Positions 1 through 8,249 of a stretch of DNA of 18,254 bases are shown here, in pieces. Location: the NCBI GenBank assembly GCA_003449495.1, contig DMHJ01000124.1, positions 1 to 18,254 on the forward strand. Reading direction: 5' to 3'. The position numbers were made by a program, and so were the translations under genes. Positions within the stretch are counted from its first letter, which is position 1. Each line of letters opens with the position of its first letter. The DNA comes from Clostridiales bacterium UBA8153. Its GTDB lineage: Bacteria; Bacillota; Sulfobacillia; UBA8153. The notes under the pieces were generated by a model, which saw nothing but the letters and a program-made list of their open reading frames with translations, ran no database searches and was not told the DNA's origin.

Positions 1-2417
1 TGGAGGGCGATCCCCACAGCGTCATCGAGGCCATGGTCATCGCCGGCTATGCCGTAAACGCCAACCAAGGCTACGTCTACGTGCGGGCCGAGTATCCGCT
101 GGCCGTCTCCCGTCTCGGTACCGCCATCGAGCAGGCCCGGGCCTACGGGATGCTGGGCAAGGACATCTTCGGATCCGGCTTCGACTTCGATCTGGAGATC
201 CGGGTGGGGGCCGGGGCCTTTGTGTGCGGCGAAGAGACGGCGCTTCTGGCCTCCATCGAGGGCCGCCGCGGCGAACCGCGCCCGCGCCCGCCCTTCCCGG
301 CGGTGGAAGGACTGTGGAGGCAACCCACCCTGCTCAATAACGTGGAGACCTTTGCCAATATCCCCCAGATCATCCTGCGCGGGGCTGCGTGGCACGCCTC
401 CTTGGGCACGGAGAAGAGCCGTGGGACCAAGGTGTTCGCCCTGGCCGGCAAGATCCGCAACACCGGCCTGGTGGAGGTGCCCATGGGTATCCCGCTGGGC
501 GAGATCGTCTTTGACATCGGCGGCGGCATCCCCGGGGGCAAGAAGTTCAAGGCCGCCCAGACCGGAGGGCCTTCAGGCGGGTGCATCCCGGCCTCGCACC
601 TCAACGCCGCGGTGGACTACGACTCCTTGGTGGAACTGGGCACCATCATGGGTTCGGGCGGGCTGGTGATCATGGACGAGGATACCTGCATGGTGGACCT
701 GGCCAAATTCTTCATCGAGTTCTGCCAGGACGAATCCTGCGGGAAATGCTCGCCCTGCCGCATCGGCACCAAGCGCATGTTCGAGATCTTGGACCGCATC
801 ACCAAGGGACAGGGCCGGGAAGGGGACATCGAGCTACTCGAGGAGCTGAGCCACCAGATCCGCAGCTCGGCCCTGTGCGGCTTGGGCCAGACGGCGCCCA
901 ATCCGGTCCTCAGCACCATCCGATATTTCCGCGATGAGTACGTGGCCCACATCCGCGACCGGCGCTGCCCGGCGTCGGTGTGTGCCACCCTGTTCGATTC
1001 ACCCTGCCAGAACACGTGTCCGGCCCTGGTGGACGTCCCCATCTACCTGGACCAGATCCGCCAGGGACGTTACCGCGACGCCTACCTCACCGTGAGACAA
1101 GCCAATCCGCTGCCCGTCATTTGCGGCCGGGTGTGCGACCATCCTTGCGAGAGCAAGTGCCGCCGCCAGCAGCTCGATGAGGCGCTGGCCATCCGGTCGC
1201 TCAAGCGTTTTGCCGGCGACTGGATCCTGGCCAACCAGGGGCAGTTCCCCTTGCCCGCGCCGGCCCGCAGGCGCGACGCCAAAGTGGCCATCATCGGGTC
1301 GGGTCCGGCCGGGCTTACCGCCGCCTACTACTTGGCCCAAGGCGGCTACGACGTGACCGTGTTCGAAGCGCTGTCCGTAACCGGCGGCCTGCTGGCCGTG
1401 GGTATTCCCGAATACCGTCTGCCCAAGCAGGTCCTGCGCTCTGAGCTTTCCACCCTGGAGGAGCTGGGCGTCAAGTTCGTCACCAACACCCGCTTAGGCC
1501 GGGAAATCACCGTGGACGGTCTGCGCGCTCAGGGTTACGCCGCCGTGCTGCTGGCCGTGGGTGCCCATGCCGACCAGAAACTGGGCATACCCGGGGAGGA
1601 GCTGGAAGGCGTCACTTCCAGCCTGGAATTCCTGCGCCGGGTGAACCTGGAAAGGGATATGCGCCTGGCCGGCCGCCGGGTGGCGGTGATCGGGGGAGGC
1701 AATGCTGCCATCGACGCCGCCCGCTCCGCCCTGCGCCTGGGCGCCCGGGAGGTCACCATCGTCTACCGCCGGAGGCAGGAGGACATGCCTGCCATCAAAC
1801 AGGAAGTGACCGATGCCATGACCGAGGGTGTGAAGTTCATCTTCCTGGCCAATCCGGTGTCGTGCAGCGGTAACGGCCGGCTGGAGAGCATGCGCGTGCA
1901 GCGCATGCAGCTGGGCAACTTCGATGCCAGCGGCCGCCGCCGCCCGGTCCCAGTTGAGGAATACCTGGAACTCCCGGTAGATCTGGTCATCACCGCCGTA
2001 GGCCAGGCGGTGGAAGCCGACAGCCTCCAGGGTGCCCCCCAAGTGCGGCGTTCCCGGAGCGGCACGGTAGTGGCGGGTGAAATGACGCTGCAGACCAACG
2101 TGGATGGGGTGTTCGCGGCGGGCGACTGCGTTACCGGCGCCAGCACCGTCATCGGCGCCATCGCCCAGGGTAAACAGGCGGCTCGCAGCATCCACCGGTA
2201 TCTGGGGGGCACGGAAGACCTGTTGGAAGCGGCCGAGCCAGTCCGGGTGGCCACCGGTCCCATCATCGAAGAGACCCTGCCGCGCCAGTCCATGCCCACC
2301 TTGGCAGCCAGCAGGCGGACCCGGAATTTCTCCGAAGTGGAGCTGGGCTTTGACGAGGAGAGGGCGGTGGCCGAAGCCACCCGTTGCCTCCGGTGCGATA
2401 TCAAGGAGCAGCCTTAG
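1..2417 (+). CDS. HydB/NuoF-like flavoprotein fused to GltD/NfnB-like NADPH oxidoreductase (5' partial)
   Basis: The gene enters from the left edge (open from base 3), so the N-terminal FMN loop and any thioredoxin-like 2Fe-2S domain are outside; alignment with the second HydB suggests about 209 residues are missing. First comes the NuoF part: an NAD-site CGEETAL motif near 225-245, an SLBB-like region, and [10 protein letters not shown] at 732-761 with a fourth Cys at 875 (4Fe-4S, N3 type). Just after the CPASVC motif near 966-983 it joins a complete GltD/NfnB-like module. That module has a Cys-rich double 4Fe-4S domain (Cys codons at 1005, 1017, 1122, 1134, 1146, 1158), an FAD site GSGPAG near 1300, an NADP-type GGGNAA near 1690, a second FAD segment with AAGD near 2115, and a terminal CLRC. 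By family, the NuoF half oxidises or reduces NAD(H) and the GltD half NADP(H). The join is uninterrupted in one frame. It lies 25 bases upstream of hydA1 and is probably a subunit of that hydrogenase complex or of a Stn/Nfn-like transhydrogenase (inference). Confidence 0.93.
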   Translation, partial: EGDPHSVIEAMVIAGYAVNANQGYVYVRAEYPLAVSRLGTAIEQARAYGMLGKDIFGSGFDFDLEIRVGAGAFVCGEETALLASIEGRRGEPRPRPPFPAVEGLWRQPTLLNNVETFANIPQIILRGAAWHASLGTEKSRGTKVFALAGKIRNTGLVEVPMGIPLGEIVFDIGGGIPGGKKFKAAQTGGPSGGCIPASHLNAAVDYDSLVELGTIMGSGGLVIMDEDTCMVDLAKFFIEFCQDESCGKCSPCRIGTKRMFEILDRITKGQGREGDIELLEELSHQIRSSALCGLGQTAPNPVLSTIRYFRDEYVAHIRDRRCPASVCATLFDSPCQNTCPALVDVPIYLDQIRQGRYRDAYLTVRQANPLPVICGRVCDHPCESKCRRQQLDEALAIRSLKRFAGDWILANQGQFPLPAPARRRDAKVAIIGSGPAGLTAAYYLAQGGYDVTVFEALSVTGGLLAVGIPEYRLPKQVLRSELSTLEELGVKFVTNTRLGREITVDGLRAQGYAAVLLAVGAHADQKLGIPGEELEGVTSSLEFLRRVNLERDMRLAGRRVAVIGGGNAAIDAARSALRLGAREVTIVYRRRQEDMPAIKQEVTDAMTEGVKFIFLANPVSCSGNGRLESMRVQRMQLGNFDASGRRRPVPVEEYLELPVDLVITAVGQAVEADSLQGAPQVRRSRSGTVVAGEMTLQTNVDGVFAAGDCVTGASTVIGAIAQGKQAARSIHRYLGGTEDLLEAAEPVRVATGPIIEETLPRQSMPTLAASRRTRNFSEVELGFDEERAVAEATRCLRCDIKEQP

Positions 2418-2442
2418 CCGGGCCAAGCTGGGAGGGAAAGTC

Positions 2443-4176
2443 ATGGCTACGGTCACACTGAACATAGACGGGCAGAAGGTCGCCGTGGAGCTGGGCACCA
2501 CCATCCTGGAAGCGGCCCAGCTGGCGGGCATCAACATCCCCACCCTCTGCTACCTGAAGGACCTCAACGTGGTGGGAGCCTGCCGGGTGTGCCTGGTGGA
2601 GGTAAAGGGCGCCCGCAACCTGCAGGCCTCCTGCGTCACCCCGGCCGGCGAGGGCATGGAGGTCACCACTAACTCGCCGGCGGTGCGCAACGCGCGCCGG
2701 GCCGTCCTGGAGCTCATCCTCTCCGATCATCCTTACGAATGCCTCACCTGCATCCGCAGCACCAACTGCGAGCTGCAGGCGCTGGCCGAAGCCTTCGGCA
2801 TCAGGAGGGTGCGCTACGAGGGCGAGCGCTTGCAGAAGCCTTTGGACCAGTCCAGCCCGTCCATCGTGCGCAACGCTGAAAAGTGCGTGCTCTGTCGCCG
2901 CTGCGCCGCGGTGTGCGAGAAGGTGCAGAACGTGCAGGCCATTGCCCCCCAGAACCGCGGGTTCGGGACGGTGATCGCCCCGGCCTTTGAGGCCGGCCTG
3001 GCCGCCGCCGACTGCGTGCTCTGCGGGCAATGCACTCTAGTGTGTCCCACCGGGGCTCTCCACGAAAAGGACGACATCCAAAAGGTGTGGGATCTCCTCT
3101 CCGATCCGGCCAAACACGTGGTGGTGCAAACGGCCCCGGCCACCCGGGTCTCGGTGGGCGAGGGCATGGGCATGCCGCCCGGCAGCATCGTCACCGGCCG
3201 GTTGGTGGCAGCCCTGCGCCGGCTGGGCTTCGACCGGGTGTTCGACACCGATTTCACCGCCGACCTCACCATCATGGAGGAAGGCTACGAGCTGATAGAC
3301 CGCATCAAGACCGGCGGGGTATTGCCCATGATCACCTCGTGCAGTCCGGGGTGGATCAAATACATCGAGCACTTCTACCCCGAGTTCCTCGCGCACCTTT
3401 CTACCTGTAAGTCTCCCCAACAGATGTTCGGGGCCTTGGCCAAGACCTACTACGCGGAGAAGGCGGGCATCGACCCGGCCGACATCTACGTGGTGAGCAT
3501 CATGCCCTGCACGGCCAAGAAGTTCGAGGCCGGGAGGGCGGAGATGGGCTCCAGCGGTTATCCCGACGTGGATGTGGTGCTTACCACCCGGGAACTCTGC
3601 CGCATGTTCAAAGAGGCCGGACTGGACTTCGCCGAGCTGCCTGAAGAAGAGTACGATGCGCCTATGGGCATAACCACCGGCGCGGGTCTCATCTTCGGCG
3701 CCACCGGCGGGGTGATGGAGGCGGCGCTGCGCACCGCCTACGAAGTCATCACCGGAGAACCCCTGGCCTCCTTGGACTTGGAGGCGGTGCGGGGGATGGA
3801 AGGCATCAAGGAAGCCACGGTGCAGGTGGGCGACCTGCCGGTGAAGGTGGCGGTGGCCCACACCCTGGGCAACGCCCGCAAGGTCATGGAGCTGATCCGG
3901 TCGGGGCAGGCCGGCTACCATTTCGTCGAGATCATGTGCTGTCCCGGCGGCTGCATCGGCGGGGGCGGCCAGCCCATTCCCACCGACCTGGAGATCCGGC
4001 AGCAGCGCATCAAGGCCATCTACACAGGAGACGCCGCCATGACGCTGCGCAAGTCCCATGAGAACCCGGCGGTGCAAGCGCTGTATGCGGAGTTTCTAGG
4101 GCATCCCCTGGGAGAGAAGTCACACCACCTGTTGCACACTCACTATGTGGAGCGCCGGAGAAACCGGGACCTATAA
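2443..4176 (+). CDS. hydA: [FeFe]-hydrogenase catalytic subunit HydA1
   Basis: This 577-residue protein catalyses reversible H2 oxidation/proton reduction at an H-cluster and passes electrons through Fe-S clusters to HydB/HydC. Order: N-terminal 2Fe-2S ferredoxin (C36, C47, C50, C64), His-ligated 4Fe-4S (H96, C100, C103, C109), two 4Fe-4S sites (C148-C158, C191-C201), then the H-cluster domain. Motif L1 reads TSCSPGW (298-304), L2 is MPCTAKKFE (C356), and L3 is EIMCCPGGCIGGGGQP (C500, C504). The C-terminal tail (535-568) carries the RKSHENP...LLHTHY small-subunit-like motif. The ATG at 2443 is chosen because GGGAGGGA (2430-2437) precedes it and the ferredoxin fold starts there; the longer open frame from 2104 would lie inside the upstream gene. 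The architecture is that of trimeric/tetrameric NAD(P)-linked hydrogenases (HydABC, HndABCD). No signal peptide is seen, so it is cytoplasmic. The Ser in L1 is unusual against TSCCPxW. Confidence 0.96.
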   Translation: MATVTLNIDGQKVAVELGTTILEAAQLAGINIPTLCYLKDLNVVGACRVCLVEVKGARNLQASCVTPAGEGMEVTTNSPAVRNARRAVLELILSDHPYECLTCIRSTNCELQALAEAFGIRRVRYEGERLQKPLDQSSPSIVRNAEKCVLCRRCAAVCEKVQNVQAIAPQNRGFGTVIAPAFEAGLAAADCVLCGQCTLVCPTGALHEKDDIQKVWDLLSDPAKHVVVQTAPATRVSVGEGMGMPPGSIVTGRLVAALRRLGFDRVFDTDFTADLTIMEEGYELIDRIKTGGVLPMITSCSPGWIKYIEHFYPEFLAHLSTCKSPQQMFGALAKTYYAEKAGIDPADIYVVSIMPCTAKKFEAGRAEMGSSGYPDVDVVLTTRELCRMFKEAGLDFAELPEEEYDAPMGITTGAGLIFGATGGVMEAALRTAYEVITGEPLASLDLEAVRGMEGIKEATVQVGDLPVKVAVAHTLGNARKVMELIRSGQAGYHFVEIMCCPGGCIGGGGQPIPTDLEIRQQRIKAIYTGDAAMTLRKSHENPAVQALYAEFLGHPLGEKSHHLLHTHYVERRRNRDL

Positions 4177-4203
4177 ACCGGGGGAGGGTATCCCTTCCCC
4201 GGT
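4177..4203 (+). other. Intercistronic mRNA hairpin between hydA1 and hydC
   Basis: Arms ACCGGGGGAGGG (4177-4188) and CCCTTCCCCGGT (4192-4203) pair over 12 positions, including one G-U, around a TAT loop. The hairpin begins one base after the hydA1 stop. No T-run follows, so it is not a classic rho-independent terminator. A role in mRNA processing, stability or partial attenuation between the two hydrogenase modules is inferred. Confidence 0.7.
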
Positions 4204-4234
4204 GATCACTCGTTGAGGAGAAGGTGAGGATCCC

Positions 4235-4696
4235 ATGGGTAACGAGGAGAAGCAGTGCGTCTGTGCCATCATCGCTCGCTATCGGGATGTACCGGGGCCG
4301 CTTCTGCCCATCCTCCAGGGCATCCAGGAAGAGCATGGCCACCTATCCGAAGCGGCCATGCACCAGGTGGCCGCATCCCTCGGGCGGCCGCCCGGTGAGG
4401 TGTATAGCGTGGCCACGTTCTACACCCTGTTTTCCACCCGGCCCCGGGGGAAATACGTGATCCGGGTGTGCGAGAACGCGCCGTGTCACATCAAAGGAGC
4501 ACCGGCCGTCATCGCCGAGCTGGAGAAAGCCCTGGACATCAAGGCGGGGGAGACCACTCCCGACGGCAAGTTCTCCCTGGAGTTCACCAGCTGCGTGGGG
4601 ATCTGCGGTGTCGCCCCCGCCATCATGGTGAACCAGGATGTTCACGGCAACCTGACGCCATCGTCCATTGCCCAAGTGCTCGGTCAATACCGGTAG
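4235..4696 (+). CDS. hydC: NuoE-like 2Fe-2S subunit HydC
   Basis: This 153-residue protein matches the NuoE/HydC family in length and layout: an N-terminal helical bundle (about 10-55) and a thioredoxin-like fold binding one 2Fe-2S cluster. The ligands are C79 and C84 (CENAPC) and C120 and C124 (CVGIC), the Cx4C...Cx3C pattern of NuoE. The segment SVATFYTLF (58-66) is typical of the family. In HydABC complexes this subunit shuttles electrons between HydB flavin and HydA. The ATG at 4235 has AAGGTGAGG upstream (4220-4229). The gene lies 58 bases after hydA1, behind a hairpin, and 18 bases before hydB, so it starts the second HydC-HydB-HydA set. It is the only hydC in view, though another may lie left of the window. 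Confidence 0.95.
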   Translation: MGNEEKQCVCAIIARYRDVPGPLLPILQGIQEEHGHLSEAAMHQVAASLGRPPGEVYSVATFYTLFSTRPRGKYVIRVCENAPCHIKGAPAVIAELEKALDIKAGETTPDGKFSLEFTSCVGICGVAPAIMVNQDVHGNLTPSSIAQVLGQYR

Positions 4697-4714
4697 GCGA
4701 AAGGAGGTAGGGAT

Positions 4715-6364
4715 ATGCAGCTACAACGCGCACACGTCTTAGTGTGCCACGGCACCAACTGCGCCCTGCACGCTCCCCAGGCCCTGGTCGATGCTTTCCG
4801 CCGGGCGTTGCGGGAGACGCGCCTGGAGCCGGAAGTGCGGGTCGTGGAGACCGGCTGTTTCGGTTTGTGTGAGCAAGGGCCCACGGTGGTGGTCTACCCC
4901 GAGGGCACCTTGTACTGCCGGGTCAGCCCGGCGGATGTCGGTGAGATCGTAAGCGAGCACCTCCTCAAGGGCCGGCCGGTGGGCAGGCTGTTGTACCGGG
5001 ATCCCGCAGCGGTCAAGACCGTGCAGACTTTCCCGGAGGCCCGCTACTTCCAAAAGCAGGTGCGGGTGGTGCTCAGAAACTGCGGTGTCATCGACCCCTC
5101 CTCCATCGAAGAGTACATCGCCCGGGGCGGCTACCTGTCCCTGGGTAAAGTGCTCACCACCATGGAGCCGGCCGGCGTCGTCCAGGCCGTCACCGACTCC
5201 GGGCTGCGCGGGCGCGGCGGTGCCGGCTTCCCCACCGGCCTGAAGTGGCGCTTCGCGGCCCGGGCTGCGGGAGAGCCCAAGTACGTGGTGTGTAACGCCG
5301 ACGAGGGTGAGCCCGGGACTTTCAAGGACCGGCTGATCCTGGAAGGGGATCCCCACGCCATCTTGGAAGCCATGGCCATCTGCGGCTACGCCACCGGGGC
5401 GCATCGCGGCTTCATCTACATCCGTGGCGAGTACCGGTTGTCCATCACCATGCTGGAGAACGCCATCAAGAGCGCCAAAGAACTGGGACTCTTGGGGAAG
5501 AACATCCTGGGTACAGGCTTTGACTTCGATGTAGAAGTGCGGCTGGGCTCCGGCGCCTACGTGTGCGGGGAGGAGACCGCCCTGTTCGAGTCCTTGGAGG
5601 GCGGTCGCGGCGAGCCCCGGGTCAAGCCCCCTTATCCTACGGACCGCGGACTGTGGGGCCGGCCCACCGTCATCAACAACGTGGAGACTCTGGCCAGCAT
5701 CCCGCATATCATCGAGAAGGGGCCCGCCTGGTTCCGCAGTTTGGGCACGCCGGGAACCCCCGGCACCAAGGTGTTCACCTTGTGCGGCAACATCGTCAAC
5801 ACCGGGCTCATCGAGGTGCCCATGGGCATCACCTTGCGTGAGGTCATCTACGAGATCGGCGGTGGTATACCCGGAGGACGCCGGTTCAAACTGGCCCAGA
5901 CGGGCGGTACCTCCGGCGGCTGTGTTACCGAGGAGCTGTTGGACCTGCCCATGGACTATGACACCATGGCCAAGGCCGGCACTGCCCTGGGATCGGGAGC
6001 GCTGCTGATCATCGATGATTCCCACTGCATCGTGGACGTGGCCCGGTCTTTCGCCAAGTTCTTCATGCACGAATCGTGCGGTAAGTGTGCCCCCTGCCGG
6101 GAAGGCACCCGGCGCCTCTACCACATCATAGACGGCATCGCCGGTGGGCGGGGAAGCCCCCGGGACTTGGAGCTACTGGAGCTGTTGTCCCGCACGCTGT
6201 ACATGACGCCGCTCTGCCCCTTGGGGCAGACGGCCCCGCTCCCCATCATGACCACGCTCCGGTACTTCCGTCCGGAGTATGAGGCGCACTTTGGGTCCGG
6301 CGTCTGTCCGGCCGGAGTGTGCGCCGAGCCCGGCGGGTCGACCAAGGAGGCGAGAGCATGGTAA
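4715..6364 (+). CDS. hydB: NuoF-like flavoprotein subunit HydB (short C-terminus)
   Basis: This 549-residue NAD(H)-reactive, FMN-binding subunit belongs to an electron-transferring hydrogenase. The N-terminal thioredoxin-like 2Fe-2S domain uses C11, C16, C48 and C52. The NuoF core has RGRGGAGFPTGLKW (FMN/NADH loop, 165-178), NADEGEPGTFKDR (194-206), [13 protein letters not shown] (278-290) and ESCGKCAPCR (453-462) with C501 completing a 4Fe-4S site. The start at ATG 4715 follows a perfect AAGGAGG (4701-4707). Family HydB proteins of bifurcating hydrogenases usually continue past the CPAGVC motif (531-536) into a two-cluster ferredoxin domain; this one stops 13 residues later. It is closely similar to the NuoF half of the upstream fusion, so the two are paralogues. 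Its stop overlaps the hydA2 start, implying translational coupling. Confidence 0.95.
   Translation: MQLQRAHVLVCHGTNCALHAPQALVDAFRRALRETRLEPEVRVVETGCFGLCEQGPTVVVYPEGTLYCRVSPADVGEIVSEHLLKGRPVGRLLYRDPAAVKTVQTFPEARYFQKQVRVVLRNCGVIDPSSIEEYIARGGYLSLGKVLTTMEPAGVVQAVTDSGLRGRGGAGFPTGLKWRFAARAAGEPKYVVCNADEGEPGTFKDRLILEGDPHAILEAMAICGYATGAHRGFIYIRGEYRLSITMLENAIKSAKELGLLGKNILGTGFDFDVEVRLGSGAYVCGEETALFESLEGGRGEPRVKPPYPTDRGLWGRPTVINNVETLASIPHIIEKGPAWFRSLGTPGTPGTKVFTLCGNIVNTGLIEVPMGITLREVIYEIGGGIPGGRRFKLAQTGGTSGGCVTEELLDLPMDYDTMAKAGTALGSGALLIIDDSHCIVDVARSFAKFFMHESCGKCAPCREGTRRLYHIIDGIAGGRGSPRDLELLELLSRTLYMTPLCPLGQTAPLPIMTTLRYFRPEYEAHFGSGVCPAGVCAEPGGSTKEARAW
6344..6350 (+). promoter_or_regulatory. Ribosome binding site for hydA2 inside hydB
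   Basis: AAGGAGG lies 7 bases before the ATG at 6358, inside the last codons of hydB. It fixes the hydA2 start at 6358 rather than at upstream in-frame codons such as 6319, and gives a 7-base overlap between the two genes. Confidence 0.8.
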
Positions 6365-8097
6365 CGCTGACCATCGATGGCCAAAAGGTAACGGTACCCG
6401 GCGGTACCACCGTCCTGGAAGCGGCCCGGCGGGCGGGGGTGGCCATACCGGTGTTGTGCCACCATCCCGACCAGGAGGTCAAGGCCGTATGCCGGGTGTG
6501 CGTGGTCGAAGTCGCCGGCAGCCGGACCTTCCAAGCCTCCTGTGCCCATCCGGTGGCCGAAGGCATGGTGGTGCGCACCAACACCCCGGCTTTACGCGAA
6601 GCCCGCCGGACCATCGTCGAGCTGATGCTGGCCACCCACCCGGACGACTGCCTCCGGTGCGAGCGCAACCTGCGCTGTGAGCTGCAGAGTCTGGCCGAAA
6701 AGTTGGGGGTTAGGGAGATCCACTTCGACCGCCTGGTCAGGGAAGTACCCGGGGACCGCTCCAGCCCTTCCCTGTTCCGCGATCCCTCCAAGTGTATTGT
6801 CTGCCGCCGCTGCGTCTACACCTGCAGCCAGGTGCAGGGGGTGGGTATCCTGCATCCGGTCCACCGGGGCTATGAGACCTACGTGGCTCCGGGTTGGGGG
6901 CGGGGTCTCATGGAAATCGCCTGCACCCTGTGTGGCCAGTGCGTGCACGCCTGCCCGGTGGGGGCCATCGGCGAGCAGGACCAGACTGCGGAAGTGTGGG
7001 CGGCCCTGGCCGACCCCAAAAAACACGTGGTGGTGCAGACGGCGCCCGCCACCCGGGTGGCGCTGGGAGAAGAAGTGGGCCTGCCCTCGGGCACCATCGT
7101 CACCGGCAAGATGGTGGCAGCCCTCAGACGATTGGGCTTTGACCGGGTGTTCGACACCGATTTCACCGCCGACCTCACCATCATGGAGGAAGGCCACGAG
7201 CTTCTGCACCGCCTAAAGAACGGCGGCGTCCTGCCCATGTTCACTTCCTGCAGCCCCGGTTGGATCAAGTACATGGAGCATACGTATCCCGAGTATCTCC
7301 CCCACCTTTCCACCTGCAAGTCGCCGCAGCAGATGTTCGGGGCCTTGGCCAAGACCTACTATGCCGAGCAGGCCGGCATCAACCCGGCCGACATCTATGT
7401 GGTATCCATCATGCCCTGCACGGCCAAAAAGTTCGAGGCCCAGCGGCCGGAGATGAACTCCAGCGGTTACCGCGATGTGGACGTAGTCCTCACCACCCGG
7501 GAACTGGGACGCATGATCCGCGAAGCCGGCATCCAGTTCGACCGCTTGCCCGATAGCCCGTACGACGATCCTTTGGGGATCAGCACGGGCGCGGCGGTGA
7601 TCTTCGGGGCCACGGGCGGAGTAATGGAAGCGGCGTTGCGCACGGCCTACGAGGTAGTCACCGGCCGCCCGCTGCCTAAGATCGACTTTGAGCCGGTCCG
7701 CGGCCTCCAGGGCATCAAAGAAGCCGAAGTGGACCTGGACGGTACTTGCCTGAAGGTGGCGGTGGGTCACGGCTTGAGCAACGCCCAGCAGATCATGGAG
7801 CGGGTGAAGAGCGGAGAAGCTGGCTGGCACTTCATCGAGATCATGTGCTGTCCCGGCGGCTGCATCGGCGGGGGCGGGCAGCCCATTCCCACCAACACGG
7901 AGGTAAGGATCCAGCGTAGCAAGGGCATCTACCAGGTGGACCGGGAACTGCCCTTGCGCAAGTCGCACGAAAACCCCGCCGTGGACCAGATCTACCGGGA
8001 GTTTTTGGCGGAGCCTTTGGGGCATCGCTCCCACGAGCTCTTGCATACCCACTACACGCCACGCGCGCGGTACGGACCGCCCGGCGGGAAGAGCTAG
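6358..8097 (+). CDS. hydA: [FeFe]-hydrogenase catalytic subunit HydA2
   Basis: This 579-residue paralogue of HydA1 has the same domain order: 2Fe-2S (C34, C45, C48, C62), His-Cys 4Fe-4S (H94, C98, C101, C107), two 4Fe-4S sites (C146-C156, C189-C199), the H-cluster domain and the RKSHENP...LLHTHY tail. H-cluster motifs are TSCSPGW (C298, S299), MPCTAKKFE (C354) and EIMCCPGGCIGGGGQP (C498, C502). The two HydA proteins differ more in the N-terminal ferredoxin region than in the catalytic domain, where short stretches are identical even at DNA level. The gene is translationally coupled to hydB and ends the operon just before a strong hairpin. HydC-HydB-HydA2 would form a standard NAD(H)-linked hydrogenase; whether it bifurcates with ferredoxin cannot be read from sequence alone. 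Confidence 0.96.
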   Translation: MVTLTIDGQKVTVPGGTTVLEAARRAGVAIPVLCHHPDQEVKAVCRVCVVEVAGSRTFQASCAHPVAEGMVVRTNTPALREARRTIVELMLATHPDDCLRCERNLRCELQSLAEKLGVREIHFDRLVREVPGDRSSPSLFRDPSKCIVCRRCVYTCSQVQGVGILHPVHRGYETYVAPGWGRGLMEIACTLCGQCVHACPVGAIGEQDQTAEVWAALADPKKHVVVQTAPATRVALGEEVGLPSGTIVTGKMVAALRRLGFDRVFDTDFTADLTIMEEGHELLHRLKNGGVLPMFTSCSPGWIKYMEHTYPEYLPHLSTCKSPQQMFGALAKTYYAEQAGINPADIYVVSIMPCTAKKFEAQRPEMNSSGYRDVDVVLTTRELGRMIREAGIQFDRLPDSPYDDPLGISTGAAVIFGATGGVMEAALRTAYEVVTGRPLPKIDFEPVRGLQGIKEAEVDLDGTCLKVAVGHGLSNAQQIMERVKSGEAGWHFIEIMCCPGGCIGGGGQPIPTNTEVRIQRSKGIYQVDRELPLRKSHENPAVDQIYREFLAEPLGHRSHELLHTHYTPRARYGPPGGKS

Positions 8098-8108
8098 CGA
8101 CCCCTGGT

Positions 8109-8136
8109 GAAGCGGGAACCTGCGGGTTCCCGCTTC
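8109..8136 (+). terminator. Probable terminator of the hydrogenase operon
   Basis: A perfect 12-bp stem, GAAGCGGGAACC (8109-8120) and GGTTCCCGCTTC (8125-8136), encloses a TGCG loop. It starts 11 bases after the hydA2 stop and is followed by the moderately T-rich GTCATTTCTT. The stem is strong but the T-tract is interrupted, so termination may be partial. Confidence 0.75.
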
Positions 8137-8179
8137 GTCATTTCTTGACCAGTTTCCCACCGCTCCCACAACCGTCCCG

Positions 8180-8207
8180 TTGCTTTTGGCCAGCATTGGT
8201 GTAGAAT
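8180..8207 (+). promoter_or_regulatory. SigA-like promoter for the two-component operon
   Basis: TTGCTT (8180-8185) and TAGAAT (8202-8207) are separated by 16 bases, about 42 bases upstream of the response-regulator start and downstream of the operon terminator. Both hexamers are close to the TTGACA/TATAAT consensus. Confidence 0.6.
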
Positions 8208-8236
8208 AGAGGAAGGGAAGGGAAGGGATGACGGCC

Positions 8237-8241
8237 GGAGG
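8237..8241 (+). promoter_or_regulatory. Ribosome binding site choosing the GTG 8250 start
   Basis: GGAGG lies 8 bases before GTG 8250, an ideal spacing. For the alternative in-frame GTG at 8241 the same sequence would overlap the start codon, so 8250 is preferred. Confidence 0.65.
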
Positions 8242-8249
8242 TGGCAGGA

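Noticed and set aside
2104-2442. Longer start for hydA1 at 2104
   Set aside because: The extra 113 residues lie inside the fusion gene in another frame; ATG 2443 has a ribosome binding site and begins the ferredoxin fold.
1494-2543. Minus-strand open frame opposite the fusion gene and hydA1
   Set aside because: Spans a gene boundary on the other strand and has a His/Gly/Ala-biased composition with no domain.
4739-6124. Long minus-strand open frame (461 residues) opposite hydB
   Set aside because: Antisense shadow of a well-supported gene; it lacks protein-like motifs and arises from GC-rich codon bias.
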